A stretch of 64,000 nucleotides of DNA, taken from the NCBI RefSeq assembly GCF_001308875.1, contig NZ_KQ465108.1, positions 179,572 to 243,571 on the forward strand, in the 5' to 3' direction. The position numbers and the translations under genes are program-made. This stretch comes from Lysinibacillus sp. ZYM-1 (GTDB taxonomy: Bacteria; Bacillota; Bacilli; Bacillales_A; Planococcaceae). Below the pieces are notes generated by a model. The model did no database searches. It was not told the DNA's origin and was given only the letters and a program-made list of their open reading frames with translations. Of the stretch, positions 18,530 to 27,954 are shown in pieces (the first letter of the stretch is position 1; the number at the start of each line of letters is the position of its first letter).

Positions 18530-19312
18530 ATGAAAAAAATAAGTGCTTTTTTGTTGGTATTTGCAACCGCCATACTGTTAGTCGGATGTGCGTACCCAGA
18601 AGACGAGAAAAGGGCAAAGGTCACGCCTGATGTCGACCAACTAGCAGCTGTTCAGCGTGCTGTTAATGAATACCGTGAAGCAACTGGTGGGCTAGTACCC
18701 ATTAAAAATAGTGAATTAGATACAGATATATATATCAAATATTTAATTGATTTTGAAAAGTTAATGCCAAAGTATTTGACGACGATCCCTGGAAATGCCT
18801 ATGAAAAAGGCGGTATATATCAGTATATTATTTGGGATCCTGAAAATGATGCGACCGTGAAACTAGTAGATTTAAATGCTGCGGAGCGCATTCGTGAAAT
18901 AGGTATTCGGAAACTATCTACACAATACTTGCCAATAACAGGCTCAACATCTGATAATGTGTATCAAATTAATTATAAGGATTTGGGCTATAAAACAGAT
19001 GTTACTGTGAAAAGTCCCTATTCTGGTGTCGAATTACCGCTCTTTATGACAGGAGACGGTGAATTGCATGTAGATTATGCGGTTGATTTAGGACAACTTT
19101 TAAAAGAGGACAACCCTGACATCAAACCAGGCGATGATATTCGTCAATTACTTGTCGATAAATATCCTGTTGTGCCGGCCTATTCTGTTCCGTATACAGT
19201 GGATGAGAAGGGTGAGCCAATTTATGATATGGACACTTATAATGCAGACGTCAAAAAGGCTCAGGAACGACAAAAACAAGAGGCAGAAGCTGCCGAGAAA
19301 AAAGAAGAATAA
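18530..19312 (+). CDS. yphF: YphF lipoprotein
   Basis: A 260-aa exported lipoprotein. The N-terminal signal ends in the lipobox LVGC, so Cys21 would be lipidated. The mature part has no enzyme motif I recognise and ends in a Glu/Lys/Ala-rich tail (KKAQERQKQEAEAAEKKEE). Length and position between yphE and spoIVA agree with YphF of Bacillus subtilis. The 22-base gap to yphE suggests one transcript. Function unknown. Confidence 0.8.
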   Translation: MKKISAFLLVFATAILLVGCAYPEDEKRAKVTPDVDQLAAVQRAVNEYREATGGLVPIKNSELDTDIYIKYLIDFEKLMPKYLTTIPGNAYEKGGIYQYIIWDPENDATVKLVDLNAAERIREIGIRKLSTQYLPITGSTSDNVYQINYKDLGYKTDVTVKSPYSGVELPLFMTGDGELHVDYAVDLGQLLKEDNPDIKPGDDIRQLLVDKYPVVPAYSVPYTVDEKGEPIYDMDTYNADVKKAQERQKQEAEAAEKKEE

Positions 19313-19317
19313 CAAAC

Positions 19318-19346
19318 AAGCTCCTTACATTTGTGAGGGGCTTTTT
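19318..19346 (+). terminator. Terminator of yphF
   Basis: AAGCTCCT pairs with AGGGGCTT (one G.U), followed by five T. The spoIVA promoter begins at its end. Confidence 0.75.
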
Positions 19347-19374
19347 CATATTTGCCTACCAGCTCGCATATAGT
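19346..19374 (+). promoter_or_regulatory. Sigma-E promoter of spoIVA
   Basis: TCATATT (19346-19352), 14-base spacer, CATATAGT (19367-19374) fit the mother-cell sigma-E pattern (-35 with ATATT, -10 CATANANT). spoIVA is a sigma-E gene in Bacillus subtilis. The -35 box starts in the U tract of the yphF terminator. Confidence 0.65.
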
Positions 19375-19404
19375 GAAAAAGCGTAGATAAAGGAGGCAGA
19401 AACC

Positions 19405-20883
19405 TTGAGTGAAGCAGTATTTAGAGAAATTGCAGAGCGCACAAATGGCGATGTTTATATTGGTGTTGTCGGTCCAGTACGTGTAGGTAAATCAACATTT
19501 GTAAAAAAGGTAATGGAAGCAGTCGTGTTACCAAACATTTTGGATGAAACAGAAAGAATGCGAGCACAGGATGAGCTGCCACAAAGTTCTCCGGGGCCAG
19601 TCATTATGACTGCTGAGCCGAAGTTTGTACCTGCCCAAGCAACACGTATTGTGGTCGGTGACGATGAAATGCCATTTCAAATTCGTTTAGCTGATTGTGT
19701 AGGTTACATTATTGATGGGACAAAAGGATATGAGGATGAAAATGGTCCGAAATTTGTGCATACTCCTTGGCATACAGAGCCTATTCCATTCCAGGAAGCA
19801 GCGAAAATAGGTACTGACAAAGTCATTCGCGATCATGCGAATATCGGTATTGTGGTGACGACTGATGGAACTGTTAACGGTATTAGTCGTCGAGCTGCTG
19901 AGAAAGCAGAAGAAGAAATTGTTGAACAATTAAAAGAAATCGGCAAGCCATTTGTGATATTACTAAATTGCCAAATGCCAGCTAGAGAAGAAACCGTTCA
20001 ACTGCGCAACGAGTTGTTTGAACGTTATAATGTTCCTGTTATTGCGATTTCTATTGATCAAATGAGAGAATCTGATATTCAGTATATTTTACAAGAGGCG
20101 CTATTTGAATTCCCAATCCGCACAATTGAGGTGGAAAAGCCAGATTGGTTAGACGTGCTAGATGCCTCACATCCATTGAATGTTGCATTGATTGATTCGA
20201 TGGAAGAAGTACTTTCTTCTGTCATGAAAATTAGAGATGTGCAACAGGCTTCTGATGCTTTTAAAGCAATTGATTTTATTGACCAAAGTGAAGTAGTTCA
20301 TGTAGATGCAGGAATAGGAACGGCTGTCATTCGTGTATCCTTACAGGGGGAATTATACAAATCCGTTTGTAATGAATGGTTAGAAGAACCGATTGAAACG
20401 AAAAAGGATTGGCTGCTCTTTATCAAAGAAGCGGCGGAGGCAAAAGAAGCTCAAAAACGCTTTAAAAGTGCCATTCATGATGCGGACACGACAGGCTATG
20501 GTGTTACATTACCAATGATGCAGGAATTTGAGCCAACAGCTCCAGAATTAATTAAGCAGAATAATTTCTTTGGCGTACGAATGAAAGCAAAAGCACCATC
20601 TTATCATATTATTCGTGTAGATATGGATTCAGAATTTGCCCCGTTAATCGGCTCTGAATTCCATAGTCAGCAACTTTTAAAAGATTTGAATCATGCATAT
20701 TTACATGATCGAGATGCTCTCTGGAATACACAACTTTTTGGAACGCCATTACATGAAGTATTAAAAGAAGGAATTCGATATAAAATGGATGCTGTTCCAT
20801 CTACTGCCAAAAAACGTATGCGTCAAACCATCGAACGTATGGTAAACGAGGGTGATCGAGGATTAGTAACTTTTATTTTATAG
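19405..20883 (+). CDS. spoIVA: SpoIVA, spore coat basement ATPase
   Basis: A 492-aa morphogenetic ATPase, exactly the Bacillus subtilis length. The Walker A motif GPVRVGKST lies at residues about 24-32, and the second nucleotide region includes DGTVNGISR. It polymerises on the outer forespore membrane using ATP and carries the spore coat. TTG start with AAAGGAGG upstream. Flanked by a sigma-E type promoter and a terminator, so transcribed alone in the mother cell. Confidence 0.97.
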   Translation: MSEAVFREIAERTNGDVYIGVVGPVRVGKSTFVKKVMEAVVLPNILDETERMRAQDELPQSSPGPVIMTAEPKFVPAQATRIVVGDDEMPFQIRLADCVGYIIDGTKGYEDENGPKFVHTPWHTEPIPFQEAAKIGTDKVIRDHANIGIVVTTDGTVNGISRRAAEKAEEEIVEQLKEIGKPFVILLNCQMPAREETVQLRNELFERYNVPVIAISIDQMRESDIQYILQEALFEFPIRTIEVEKPDWLDVLDASHPLNVALIDSMEEVLSSVMKIRDVQQASDAFKAIDFIDQSEVVHVDAGIGTAVIRVSLQGELYKSVCNEWLEEPIETKKDWLLFIKEAAEAKEAQKRFKSAIHDADTTGYGVTLPMMQEFEPTAPELIKQNNFFGVRMKAKAPSYHIIRVDMDSEFAPLIGSEFHSQQLLKDLNHAYLHDRDALWNTQLFGTPLHEVLKEGIRYKMDAVPSTAKKRMRQTIERMVNEGDRGLVTFIL

Positions 20884-20918
20884 TGATAAAAATCAAAAAA
20901 AAGTGTGAAAAATATGTG

Positions 20919-20956
20919 AAGGGCTTTTCGTTTTTATGCGAAAAGTCCTTTTATTT
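20919..20956 (+). terminator. Terminator of spoIVA
   Basis: AAGGGCTTTTCG (20919-20930) pairs with CGAAAAGTCCTT (20939-20950), one G.U, followed by a U-rich stretch. Confidence 0.75.
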
Positions 20957-20988
20957 ATAATTTTTGGGTGAAAAACTGGTTTTTTGGT

Positions 20989-20994
20989 TATAAT
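20989..20994 (+). promoter_or_regulatory. -10 box for the HU gene
   Basis: A perfect TATAAT lies 89 bases before the HU start. The -35 region is poor, so the call is tentative. Confidence 0.35.
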
Positions 20995-21082
20995 CATGAA
21001 TGAATACAGTTGCGTAGCGGTTTTCTATGTGTTACTCTTTTTACAGAATTGGTTCATGACCCTTTGAGAGGAGGTGAATGGT

Positions 21083-21355
21083 GTGAATAAAACAGAATTA
21101 GTAAACTCTGTTGCTGAAGCTGCAGGTCTTTCTAAAAAAGACGCTTCTAAAGCAGTTGAAGCTGTATTTGATACAATTCAAGATGCTCTTGCAAAGGGTG
21201 ACAAAGTACAATTAATTGGTTTTGGTAACTTTGAAGTACGTGAACGTGCGGCTCGTAAAGGTCGTAACCCACAAACTGGTAAAGAAATCGAAATCGCTGC
21301 TAGCAAGGTGCCTGCTTTCAAACCAGGTAAAGCGCTTAAAGACGCGGTAAAATAA
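21083..21355 (+). CDS. hbs: DNA-binding protein HU
   Basis: A 90-aa histone-like protein that bends and compacts DNA as a dimer. Standard HU features: N-terminal helices ([18 protein letters not shown]), [21 protein letters not shown] saddle and arm, and basic C-terminus ending [11 protein letters not shown] start at 21083, with GAGGAGGTG six bases upstream; the in-frame GTG at 21074 overlaps that binding site and is rejected. Position between spoIVA and mtrA agrees with Bacillus subtilis hbs. Confidence 0.96.
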   Translation: MNKTELVNSVAEAAGLSKKDASKAVEAVFDTIQDALAKGDKVQLIGFGNFEVRERAARKGRNPQTGKEIEIAASKVPAFKPGKALKDAVK

Positions 21356-21376
21356 TACTCGTCTAGTAGTTACATA

Positions 21377-21417
21377 GAGCGGTCTTCATGTAAACGAACA
21401 TGAAGGCTGCTCTTTTT
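21377..21417 (+). terminator. Terminator of the HU gene
   Basis: GAGC.G.CTTCATGT pairs with ACATGAAG.C.GCTC around a six-base loop, followed by five T. Confidence 0.88.
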
Positions 21418-21501
21418 AACTTCAAGTTGAAAATACATACTCATAATAAAAGCTAGATTATCTATCTTTCGGCAAATTTCTTGTGAAACAAGTAAGTCAT
21501 T

Positions 21502-21530
21502 TTGCGCTTACCTTTTGGATGTGCTACGAT
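21502..21530 (+). promoter_or_regulatory. Sigma-A promoter of folE-mtrB
   Basis: -35 TTGCGC (21502-21507), 17-base spacer ending in TGC, -10 TACGAT (21525-21530); the TG makes it an extended -10 type. Confidence 0.6.
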
Positions 21531-21575
21531 GCATAGGGAAATGTGTAATGTTCTGATACGCAGGAGGTTTTTTGA

Positions 21576-22145
21576 ATGTCAAATATTGATTTATTGAAAA
21601 TAGAAGAAGCAGTTAAAATGATTTTAGAGGCGGTAGGTGAAGATGTAAATCGAGAAGGTTTATTAGATACACCAAAACGTGTTGCAAAAATGTATGCTGA
21701 AATGTTTAGTGGCTTACATGAAGATGCCAAAGACTATTTTAGAACAGTGTTTCATGAGGATCATGAAGAACTGGTCCTTGTCAAAGATATCCCTTTTTAT
21801 TCGATGTGTGAGCACCACCTAGTTCCGTTTTATGGAAAGGCACATGTCGCTTACATACCGAATGATGGCATTGTTGCAGGGCTAAGCAAATTAGGTCGTG
21901 CAGTAGAAACAATTGCACGTCGACCACAATTGCAAGAACGTATTACATCTTCAGTAGCTGATACAATTATGGAAATGCTTGCTCCTAAAGGGGTTTATGT
22001 GGTGATTGAAGCTGAGCATATGTGTATGACAATGCGAGGACTGAAAAAGCCAGGTTCCAAGACAGTGACATCTGTAGCAAGAGGTGTTTATGAGGAAGAT
22101 GAAGTGAAACGTAGAGAAGTTCTATCATTTATTCAAATGTCTTAA
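21576..22145 (+). CDS. folE: GTP cyclohydrolase I
   Basis: A 189-aa enzyme opening GTP to 7,8-dihydroneopterin triphosphate, the first folate step. The zinc-binding [10 protein letters not shown] motif and the second zinc cysteine in [10 protein letters not shown] are intact, with the usual GLSKLGR and ARRPQLQER segments. CAGGAGG precedes the ATG. It is called mtrA in Bacillus subtilis, where it forms an operon with mtrB, as here (62-base gap). Confidence 0.96.
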   Translation: MSNIDLLKIEEAVKMILEAVGEDVNREGLLDTPKRVAKMYAEMFSGLHEDAKDYFRTVFHEDHEELVLVKDIPFYSMCEHHLVPFYGKAHVAYIPNDGIVAGLSKLGRAVETIARRPQLQERITSSVADTIMEMLAPKGVYVVIEAEHMCMTMRGLKKPGSKTVTSVARGVYEEDEVKRREVLSFIQMS

Positions 22146-22207
22146 ATTGCTTGTCTAATTATGTTATGATGAACTAAGAATTTGTCGGATTTAAGGAGTG
22201 TGCAAGA

Positions 22208-22426
22208 ATGTCACAAGATTATATTGTTATTCAAGCTGAAGAAGATGGTGTACATGTCATTGGTTTAACGCGTGGAACAGATACAAAGTTTCATCATTCT
22301 GAAAAATTAGATGCCGGCGAAGTCATGATTGCTCAATTTACAGAACACACATCTGCGATGAAGATTCGAGGGAAAGCACAGATTCATACAGCACATGGTG
22401 TGATTAATAGTGAAGCAAAAAAATAA
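22208..22426 (+). CDS. mtrB: TRAP, trp RNA-binding attenuation protein
   Basis: A 72-aa protein that forms an 11-subunit ring, binds tryptophan between subunits and wraps RNA carrying spaced GAG/UAG triplets. The sequence closely follows [24 protein letters not shown], then [25 protein letters not shown]. The RNA-contact Lys-Ile-Arg of KIRGKA is intact. AAGGAG precedes ATG. Its usual target, the trp operon, is not in this window even though the aro cluster is, and I see no run of spaced GAG/UAG triplets here, so its targets must be elsewhere. Confidence 0.95.
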   Translation: MSQDYIVIQAEEDGVHVIGLTRGTDTKFHHSEKLDAGEVMIAQFTEHTSAMKIRGKAQIHTAHGVINSEAKK

Positions 22427-22516
22427 TGATTAGACTAGATATGGTTTCAAAATAGATTTTATCCTGAGCCATTTAGGCACATATAAAAACGTAAGATGTG
22501 AAAAACTAATTATATG

Positions 22517-22555
22517 GGCAGTAGCATTCCCATTTCATGGGAAAGCTTTACTGCC
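22517..22555. repeat. Strong inverted repeat without U tract
   Basis: GGCAGTA.GC.TTCCCAT pairs with ATGGGAA.GC.TACTGCC around a three-base loop, about 16 base pairs. No T run follows directly (a seven-T run begins about 22 bases later), so it is not a standard terminator. The region between mtrB and hepS (253 bases) otherwise holds only the hepS promoter signal. Confidence 0.6.
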
Positions 22556-22602
22556 TATCCTCTTGAAGAAAGCAAAATTTTTTTATCCCGCATCGTTGCG
22601 TA

Positions 22603-22611
22603 TGCTATAAT
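22603..22611 (+). promoter_or_regulatory. Extended -10 promoter of hepS
   Basis: TGC followed by a perfect TATAAT (22606-22611), 69 bases before the hepS start; no good -35 box is visible. Confidence 0.5.
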
Positions 22612-22679
22612 GACTCAGTAAGCAAACGTTAGGCCGTTGATAGGATTAACGTATTTGAAAGTGAAATGGAGTAAGGTCT

Positions 22680-23447
22680 ATGAATGCAACATACATTCAA
22701 AATTCAATTGCACAGTTAAAAACAGAGATTTTCATGGATGTTCGTCATAGAACTTTGCAAAAATACACAGGAGTGCCTGTGCTAGATGAAAATCAATTGT
22801 TTTATTTGTTAATCCCGTTTTTGAATGGTGAAGAGTGGCAACAAGAGCAACAAGAAGCTGCCATTACTGTTGGCATTGTGTATGCAGCATTGGCGGCACA
22901 CGATCACATAAAAGAATTAGATGCAACTTCTAAAGAACAACAGCTTACGGTTTTAGCTGGGGATTTTTATAGTGGTCGTTATTATGAAATACTAGCGTTG
23001 TCTGGAAATGTCGCATTGATACGAAGTTTGTCACAAGGAATTGTGGCGCGATGTGAACATCAGATTAAGGTATATGAGACCGAACAAAGAACAATCGAGC
23101 AATGGTATGCTTCGATGTGCAATATTGAATCAGGATTAATTGCTCAATTTTTCGAGCTTTATTCTTTTAGTGAATATATACCGTTGATGGAAAAAAGTTT
23201 ATTGATCTTAAGTTTAGAAAGAGAAATGGCGGCTTATCAACGTGGACAAATGACTTTAATAGGTAAGGCACTTGAAGAAAGTGTTCGACGTAATGGCGCA
23301 AACTTCAATAGCGTCATCAAGGAAAAAATTGTGCATTTAAAAACGGAGCTGTCAAAGATGTTGGAGAGTGCATCATTTTTACAAAATGATGTGAAACGAG
23401 CTTTACATGCACACGTAGAAGCTTCAATTGCTTCTACTAATGGATAA
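22680..23447 (+). CDS. hepS: Heptaprenyl diphosphate synthase component I
   Basis: The 255-aa small subunit of heptaprenyl diphosphate synthase, which makes the C35 side chain of menaquinone-7 with HepT. No catalytic Asp-rich motif is present, as expected for component I; the all-helical sequence with AITVGIVYAALAAHDHIKE, VLAGDFYSGRYYEILA and a C-terminal coiled segment matches HepS (GerCA). Gene order hepS-menH-hepT is the standard one and spacings are short (15 and 19 bases), so a single operon. Confidence 0.88.
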   Translation: MNATYIQNSIAQLKTEIFMDVRHRTLQKYTGVPVLDENQLFYLLIPFLNGEEWQQEQQEAAITVGIVYAALAAHDHIKELDATSKEQQLTVLAGDFYSGRYYEILALSGNVALIRSLSQGIVARCEHQIKVYETEQRTIEQWYASMCNIESGLIAQFFELYSFSEYIPLMEKSLLILSLEREMAAYQRGQMTLIGKALEESVRRNGANFNSVIKEKIVHLKTELSKMLESASFLQNDVKRALHAHVEASIASTNG

Positions 23448-23462
23448 GAGAGGTTTTTCAAA

Positions 23463-24167
23463 ATGGCTAAAACGAAAGCAGAGCACGTTCACGAAGTATT
23501 TGAGAGTATCTCGGATAACTATGACAAAATGAACGGTGTTATTAGTTTCCAGATGCATGTTGGTTGGCGTAATGATACCATGAAGCACATGGCTGTCAAA
23601 CCTGGTGCAAAGGCACTGGATGTTTGCTGTGGTACAGCAGATTGGACGATCGCATTGGCTGAGGCAGTTGGAGAAAGCGGAGAAGTAAAAGGACTCGACT
23701 TTAGTCAAAACATGCTTAAAGTTGGTGAAAAAAAGGTACAACCTTATCCACAAATCGAGCTTATTCATGGAAATGCTATGGAATTACCTTTTCCAGATGA
23801 TACGTTTGATTATGTGACAATTGGATTTGGTCTTCGCAATGTACCTGATTATTTACAAGTCTTAAAGGAAATGCAGCGTGTTGTAAAACCAGGTGGAATA
23901 GTTGTATGTTTGGAAACATCTCAATCTGAAATTCCTGGTTACCGTCAATTGTTCCGTTTTTATTTTAAATATATAATGCCGATATTTGGTAAAATATTTG
24001 CGAAAAGTTACAAGGAGTATTCTTGGCTTCAAGAATCTGCGAATGATTTCCCAGGTATGAAAAAGTTAGCGGCATTGTTTGAGCAGGCAGGATTAGAAAA
24101 AGTAACGTACAAAGCATACAGTGGCGGGGCTGCGGCAATGCATATGGGCTTAAAAAAGGTACGTTAA
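23463..24167 (+). CDS. menH: Demethylmenaquinone methyltransferase
   Basis: A 234-aa SAM-dependent methyltransferase of the UbiE/MenG family, catalysing the last methylation of menaquinone. Signature positions: [17 protein letters not shown] at the start, SAM-binding [11 protein letters not shown], and [26 protein letters not shown]. It sits between the two subunits of the side-chain synthase, which fits the pathway. GAGAGG precedes ATG. The gene is also called ubiE, menG or gerCB. Confidence 0.95.
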   Translation: MAKTKAEHVHEVFESISDNYDKMNGVISFQMHVGWRNDTMKHMAVKPGAKALDVCCGTADWTIALAEAVGESGEVKGLDFSQNMLKVGEKKVQPYPQIELIHGNAMELPFPDDTFDYVTIGFGLRNVPDYLQVLKEMQRVVKPGGIVVCLETSQSEIPGYRQLFRFYFKYIMPIFGKIFAKSYKEYSWLQESANDFPGMKKLAALFEQAGLEKVTYKAYSGGAAAMHMGLKKVR

Positions 24168-24186
24168 TGGGGGAAGGTTTTCACAC

Positions 24187-25161
24187 GTGGAAAAGATGAA
24201 GTTAAAACTACTCTATTCCGATTTGAAATCAGATATCGATATCATTGAACGAGAGTTAGAAAATGCGGTGGACTCATCTTCATATTTGATCAACGATGCT
24301 TCTCTCCATTTATTACAAGCTGGTGGCAAACGTATACGGCCAATTTTTGTATTACTAGGTGCGAAATTTGGTGAATATGACATTGAGAAGATGAAGGATG
24401 TTGCAGTACCTTTAGAACTCATTCATATGGCATCACTTGTCCATGATGATGTTATTGATGATTCCAATATGCGAAGAGGACGTCCAACTGTCAAATCGCA
24501 ATGGAATAACCGAGTAGCAATGTACACGGGCGATTTTATTTTTGCACGTGCTCTCGAATATATTACAAAATTAGAAGACCCACTAGTTCATCAAATTTTA
24601 GCTCGTACCATGGTAGAGATTTGTAACGGTGAAGTTATTCAAATTGAAGATAAATTTAGACTCGATCAAGGGTTGAAAGATTATTTTAGAAGAATCAAGC
24701 GTAAAACAGCATTACTCATTTCTTCTAGTTGTGAGTTAGGCGCTGTTGCGGCAGGCGTTGATGCTAAAACTGTACGTCATTTAAAACGCTTCGGCTACTT
24801 TGTGGGCATGAGCTTCCAAATTATCGACGATGTTTTAGATATTATGGCAACAGATAAGGAGCTAGGAAAGCCAGCAGGTAGTGATTTATTGCAGGGCAAT
24901 ATTACCTTACCGATTCTATTATTAAAAGATGATCCAGAGATGCAACCATACTTAGTAAAAGTATTTGCAGGGACATTAACAGAAGTGGAACGTCAAAATA
25001 TGTTGCACTATGTGCGTAAATCTCATGCAATTGAGCAAGCTAATCGTATGAGTGATAAATATTTGAAAAAGGCTTTACAGGAAATAGATGCTTTACCAAA
25101 ACATCCCGTGAAGAAAAAGCTGCGTGATGTGGCACTATTCATGGGTAAGCGCAAATTCTAG
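24187..25161 (+). CDS. hepT: Heptaprenyl diphosphate synthase component II
   Basis: The 324-aa catalytic subunit, a trans-prenyltransferase of the polyprenyl synthetase family. First Asp-rich motif is in LVHDDVIDDSNMRRGRPT (DDxxD), second in IIDDVLDIM, and KRIRP is in the isopentenyl diphosphate-binding area. GTG start at 24187 with GGGGGAAGG eight bases upstream. It works with HepS at 22680 to give heptaprenyl diphosphate for menaquinone, feeding the qcr complex encoded at 39986. Confidence 0.95.
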   Translation: MEKMKLKLLYSDLKSDIDIIERELENAVDSSSYLINDASLHLLQAGGKRIRPIFVLLGAKFGEYDIEKMKDVAVPLELIHMASLVHDDVIDDSNMRRGRPTVKSQWNNRVAMYTGDFIFARALEYITKLEDPLVHQILARTMVEICNGEVIQIEDKFRLDQGLKDYFRRIKRKTALLISSSCELGAVAAGVDAKTVRHLKRFGYFVGMSFQIIDDVLDIMATDKELGKPAGSDLLQGNITLPILLLKDDPEMQPYLVKVFAGTLTEVERQNMLHYVRKSHAIEQANRMSDKYLKKALQEIDALPKHPVKKKLRDVALFMGKRKF

Positions 25162-25247
25162 CTTTTTGTTGTACAAAGCCTCATTTTTTGTTAATATTTA
25201 TCGGTAGGTGTAAAACCTGTTAGACGAATTTAAGGAGTGTTTTAAAC

Positions 25248-25664
25248 ATGGCAATTGAACAAACTTTTTTAATGGTTAAGCCAGATGGCGTTGAGCGTCA
25301 AGTAGTTGGAGACATCGTTGATCGTTTCGAACGTCGCGGTTTTGTAATGAAAGGTGCTAAATTAATGGTAATTCCAAAAGAATTAGCTGAAAAGCACTAT
25401 GCTGAACATGCTGAGCGTCCATTCTTTGGAGAACTAGTTGATTTCATCACTTCTGGTCCAGTATTCGCTATGGTATGGGAAGGCGAGAACGTAATCAAGC
25501 TTGCTCGTACAATGATGGGTGCAACAAAACCTGAAGAATCTAACCCAGGTACAATCCGTGGTGACTATGCAACAACTGTTTCTCACAACATCATCCACGG
25601 TTCTGACTCTCTTGCTTCTGCAGAGCGCGAAATCGCTTTATTCTTCGGTGAAGATTTAGCTTAA
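25248..25664 (+). CDS. ndk: Nucleoside diphosphate kinase
   Basis: A 138-aa hexameric or tetrameric kinase that balances nucleoside triphosphates by a phosphohistidine intermediate. The active-site histidine is in NIIHGSDS, preceded by the usual GTIRGDYA. Length is normal for the family with a few extra residues at neither end. AAGGAG precedes ATG. A strong terminator follows. In Bacillus subtilis ndk is followed by cheR; here a fatty-acid degradation trio lies between. Confidence 0.96.
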   Translation: MAIEQTFLMVKPDGVERQVVGDIVDRFERRGFVMKGAKLMVIPKELAEKHYAEHAERPFFGELVDFITSGPVFAMVWEGENVIKLARTMMGATKPEESNPGTIRGDYATTVSHNIIHGSDSLASAEREIALFFGEDLA

Positions 25665-25680
25665 TTCGTGAATACAATAG

Positions 25681-25714
25681 GCAATCTCAATTTAAATTGA
25701 GATTGCTTTTTTTT
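25681..25714 (+). terminator. Terminator of ndk
   Basis: Perfect ten-base arms GCAATCTCAA and TTGAGATTGC with a six-base loop, followed by eight T. Confidence 0.92.
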
Positions 25715-25865
25715 ATTGGTTTTAAAAGATCAGTTGGATAGTATTGTTAAACTGGTGAAATATATAAGTAGTAGTATGCACTAGCTAAATCACGATAGAT
25801 TTTATGAAGATCTATTTCTAGATACATATAGAATTGTTAAAAACTTCTTACTCATGTACAATAAA

Positions 25866-25874
25866 TGCTATAAT
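25866..25874 (+). promoter_or_regulatory. Extended -10 promoter of the fatty-acid operon
   Basis: TGC followed by a perfect TATAAT (25869-25874), about 80 bases before the thiolase. The -35 region is weak. I looked for a FadR-type palindrome here and saw none. Confidence 0.5.
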
Positions 25875-25954
25875 ATTCTGATAATTAAGTTAGGAATATA
25901 TTAATAGTCTTGTCAATAAACTATGAAGGATGATAAGGAAAAGGGGCAATGGAG

Positions 25955-27103
25955 ATGAGAGAAGTGGTGATTGTTGCGGCTGTACGAACTGCCGTGGGGC
26001 GAAGTAAGGGAGCTTTAAGTCATGTTCGGGCAGATGATATGGCAGCTGACTTGTTGCAAGAGGCCGTACAACGAGCAGGCATTAATAAGGAACAAGTGGA
26101 TGATGTCATTTTAGGCTGTGTGACACAAACCGCAGAGCAAGGAGCAAATATTGCTCGGACAGCTTTATTAATGGCGGGATTTCCTGATAGTGTGCCAGGA
26201 GTGACCATTGATCGCCAATGTGGTTCAAGTCAGCAAGCGGTACATTTCGCAGCACAAGCCATATTAGCAGGGGATATGGATATTGTAATTGCTGGTGGTG
26301 TAGAAAGTATGTCTAGGGTGCCAATGGGTACTAATATGAAAAATGCTCATATAGGGAAACGCTTACAGGAAAATTATAATATTATTCATCAAGGGTTATC
26401 AGCAGAGAAAATAGCAGCAAAATGGTCCTTATCAAAAGAGCAGCTAAATGGTTATGCCTACCACAGTCATCAACGCGCATTAGCAGCCATTGAGGCGGAG
26501 CATTTCAAAGATGAAATCCTACCTATTCAAGTGATGCGAGAGGATGGCACTGTAACAACATTTGCTGTGGATGAGGGACCGCGCGTTGAAACTACCGTTG
26601 ACATTTTAAATGGTTTAAAAACTGTTTTTCAAGAGGATGGCGTAATTACGGCTGGTAACGCGAGTCAGATGAGTGATGGGGCATCAGCAGTAGTTGTCAT
26701 GGCTTTGGATAAAGCACGGGAACTTGGTATTCAGCCACTCGCTAAAATTGTCACAAGAGTTGTCGTAGGCTCCGACCCGACATTGATGTTAACAGGGCCA
26801 ATCGAAGCGACTAGAAAAGCATTAGAACGAGCTGGCCTCAAGATAGAGGATATAGATACGTATGAGGTAAATGAAGCCTTCGCACCAGTGCCGCTTGTAT
26901 GGTTGCAGGAACTTGGTGGGGACCCTAAGAAGCTCAATCCAGATGGAGGAGCGATTGCGCTCGGTCATCCACTAGGTGCTACTGGAACAAAATTGTTAAC
27001 GACGATGCTCTATCGCATGAAGCGAGAGAATTACCGGTATGGTTTACTTGCTATTTGTGAGGGAATGGGAATGGCCAATGCCACGATTATTGAAAAAATG
27101 TAA
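25955..27103 (+). CDS. Thiolase (acetyl-CoA acyltransferase)
   Basis: A 382-aa thiolase cleaving 3-oxoacyl-CoA with CoA, or condensing acetyl-CoA. The nucleophilic cysteine is in [10 protein letters not shown], the second motif is VNEAFAPVP, and [14 protein letters not shown] carries the catalytic histidine. The C-terminal catalytic cysteine reads CEGMGMA where CGGGMG is common, a small variation. I start at the second ATG (25955), eight bases from AAGGGG. Followed by an SDR dehydrogenase 14 bases away and an acyl-CoA ligase, so degradative rather than biosynthetic use is likely. Confidence 0.9.
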   Translation: MREVVIVAAVRTAVGRSKGALSHVRADDMAADLLQEAVQRAGINKEQVDDVILGCVTQTAEQGANIARTALLMAGFPDSVPGVTIDRQCGSSQQAVHFAAQAILAGDMDIVIAGGVESMSRVPMGTNMKNAHIGKRLQENYNIIHQGLSAEKIAAKWSLSKEQLNGYAYHSHQRALAAIEAEHFKDEILPIQVMREDGTVTTFAVDEGPRVETTVDILNGLKTVFQEDGVITAGNASQMSDGASAVVVMALDKARELGIQPLAKIVTRVVVGSDPTLMLTGPIEATRKALERAGLKIEDIDTYEVNEAFAPVPLVWLQELGGDPKKLNPDGGAIALGHPLGATGTKLLTTMLYRMKRENYRYGLLAICEGMGMANATIIEKM

Positions 27104-27117
27104 AGGGGGTACTTTCA

Positions 27118-27885
27118 ATGAAGAAGCATGAAGTGGTAGCAATAGTAACGGGTGGTGCGTCAGGTTTAGGCGAGGCGACTGTCCGTCAAATCGTTGAACA
27201 AGGTGGCAAAGCTATTATTTTTGATGTGAATGATGAACGTGGACAAGCTCTAGTAGAGGAATTAGGACAAAATGTTCTCTATGTACGGGTAGATGTTACA
27301 AAGGAAGAGGATGTGGCAACGGGCATTGGGCAAGCCAATGAAGCATTTGGCAAAATAAATGTAGCGGTGAACTGTGCAGGAATTGCGGATGCGAGCAAAG
27401 TTATTTCAAAACGCGGTGTCCATGCACTTGCGTTATTTGAAAAGGTGATAACAGTCAATTTAATCGGTACGTTCAATGTTATCCGTCTAGTAGCTGAGAA
27501 CATGCAGTATAATGAGCCAAACGAAGATGGACAGCGAGGCGTCATTATTAATACAGCGTCAGTAGCGGCATTTGATGGGCAAATTGGACAGGCTGCGTAT
27601 AGTGCGTCAAAGGGTGGTGTAGCAGCCATGACACTACCAATTGCACGAGAGCTTGCCGAAATGGGTGTGCGTGTAATGACTATTGCACCTGGACTAATAG
27701 AAACACCTATGTTTGCCTCATTACCTGAACCCGCAAGGACGGCTCTTGCGCAAATGACGCCATTTCCTAAACGACTTGGGAAACCATCAGAATATGCGCT
27801 GCTAGTAGAAAGTATTATCCAAAATGGCTTATTAAATGGTGAGGTCATTCGTTTGGATGGAGCCATTCGAATGCAGCCCAAGTAA
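27118..27885 (+). CDS. SDR 3-hydroxyacyl-CoA dehydrogenase-like
   Basis: A 255-aa short-chain dehydrogenase/reductase. The NAD-binding GGASGLGEA motif is at residues about 12-20, NCAGIA in the middle and the catalytic YSASK (with Ser in NTASVAA). The order of these and the PGLIETPMF segment resembles type 2 3-hydroxyacyl-CoA dehydrogenase (HSD10 type), which fits the neighbouring thiolase and acyl-CoA ligase. Substrate is inferred from context; other SDR substrates are possible. AAAGGGGG precedes ATG. Confidence 0.82.
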   Translation: MKKHEVVAIVTGGASGLGEATVRQIVEQGGKAIIFDVNDERGQALVEELGQNVLYVRVDVTKEEDVATGIGQANEAFGKINVAVNCAGIADASKVISKRGVHALALFEKVITVNLIGTFNVIRLVAENMQYNEPNEDGQRGVIINTASVAAFDGQIGQAAYSASKGGVAAMTLPIARELAEMGVRVMTIAPGLIETPMFASLPEPARTALAQMTPFPKRLGKPSEYALLVESIIQNGLLNGEVIRLDGAIRMQPK

Positions 27886-27954
27886 TTAATTTATTGGTAG
27901 CAGCTGTTAGCCCTCGGTCGTTTCGAAAATTTGTCAACGAAGGGAAGCGGTAAA

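Noticed and set aside
25715..25954. FadR operator before the fatty-acid operon
   Set aside because: No TGAATGA...TCATTCA-like palindrome is present.
27279..27881. 200-codon minus-strand open frame within the SDR dehydrogenase gene
   Set aside because: Shadow of a strongly supported gene with intact motifs; composition typical of an antisense frame.
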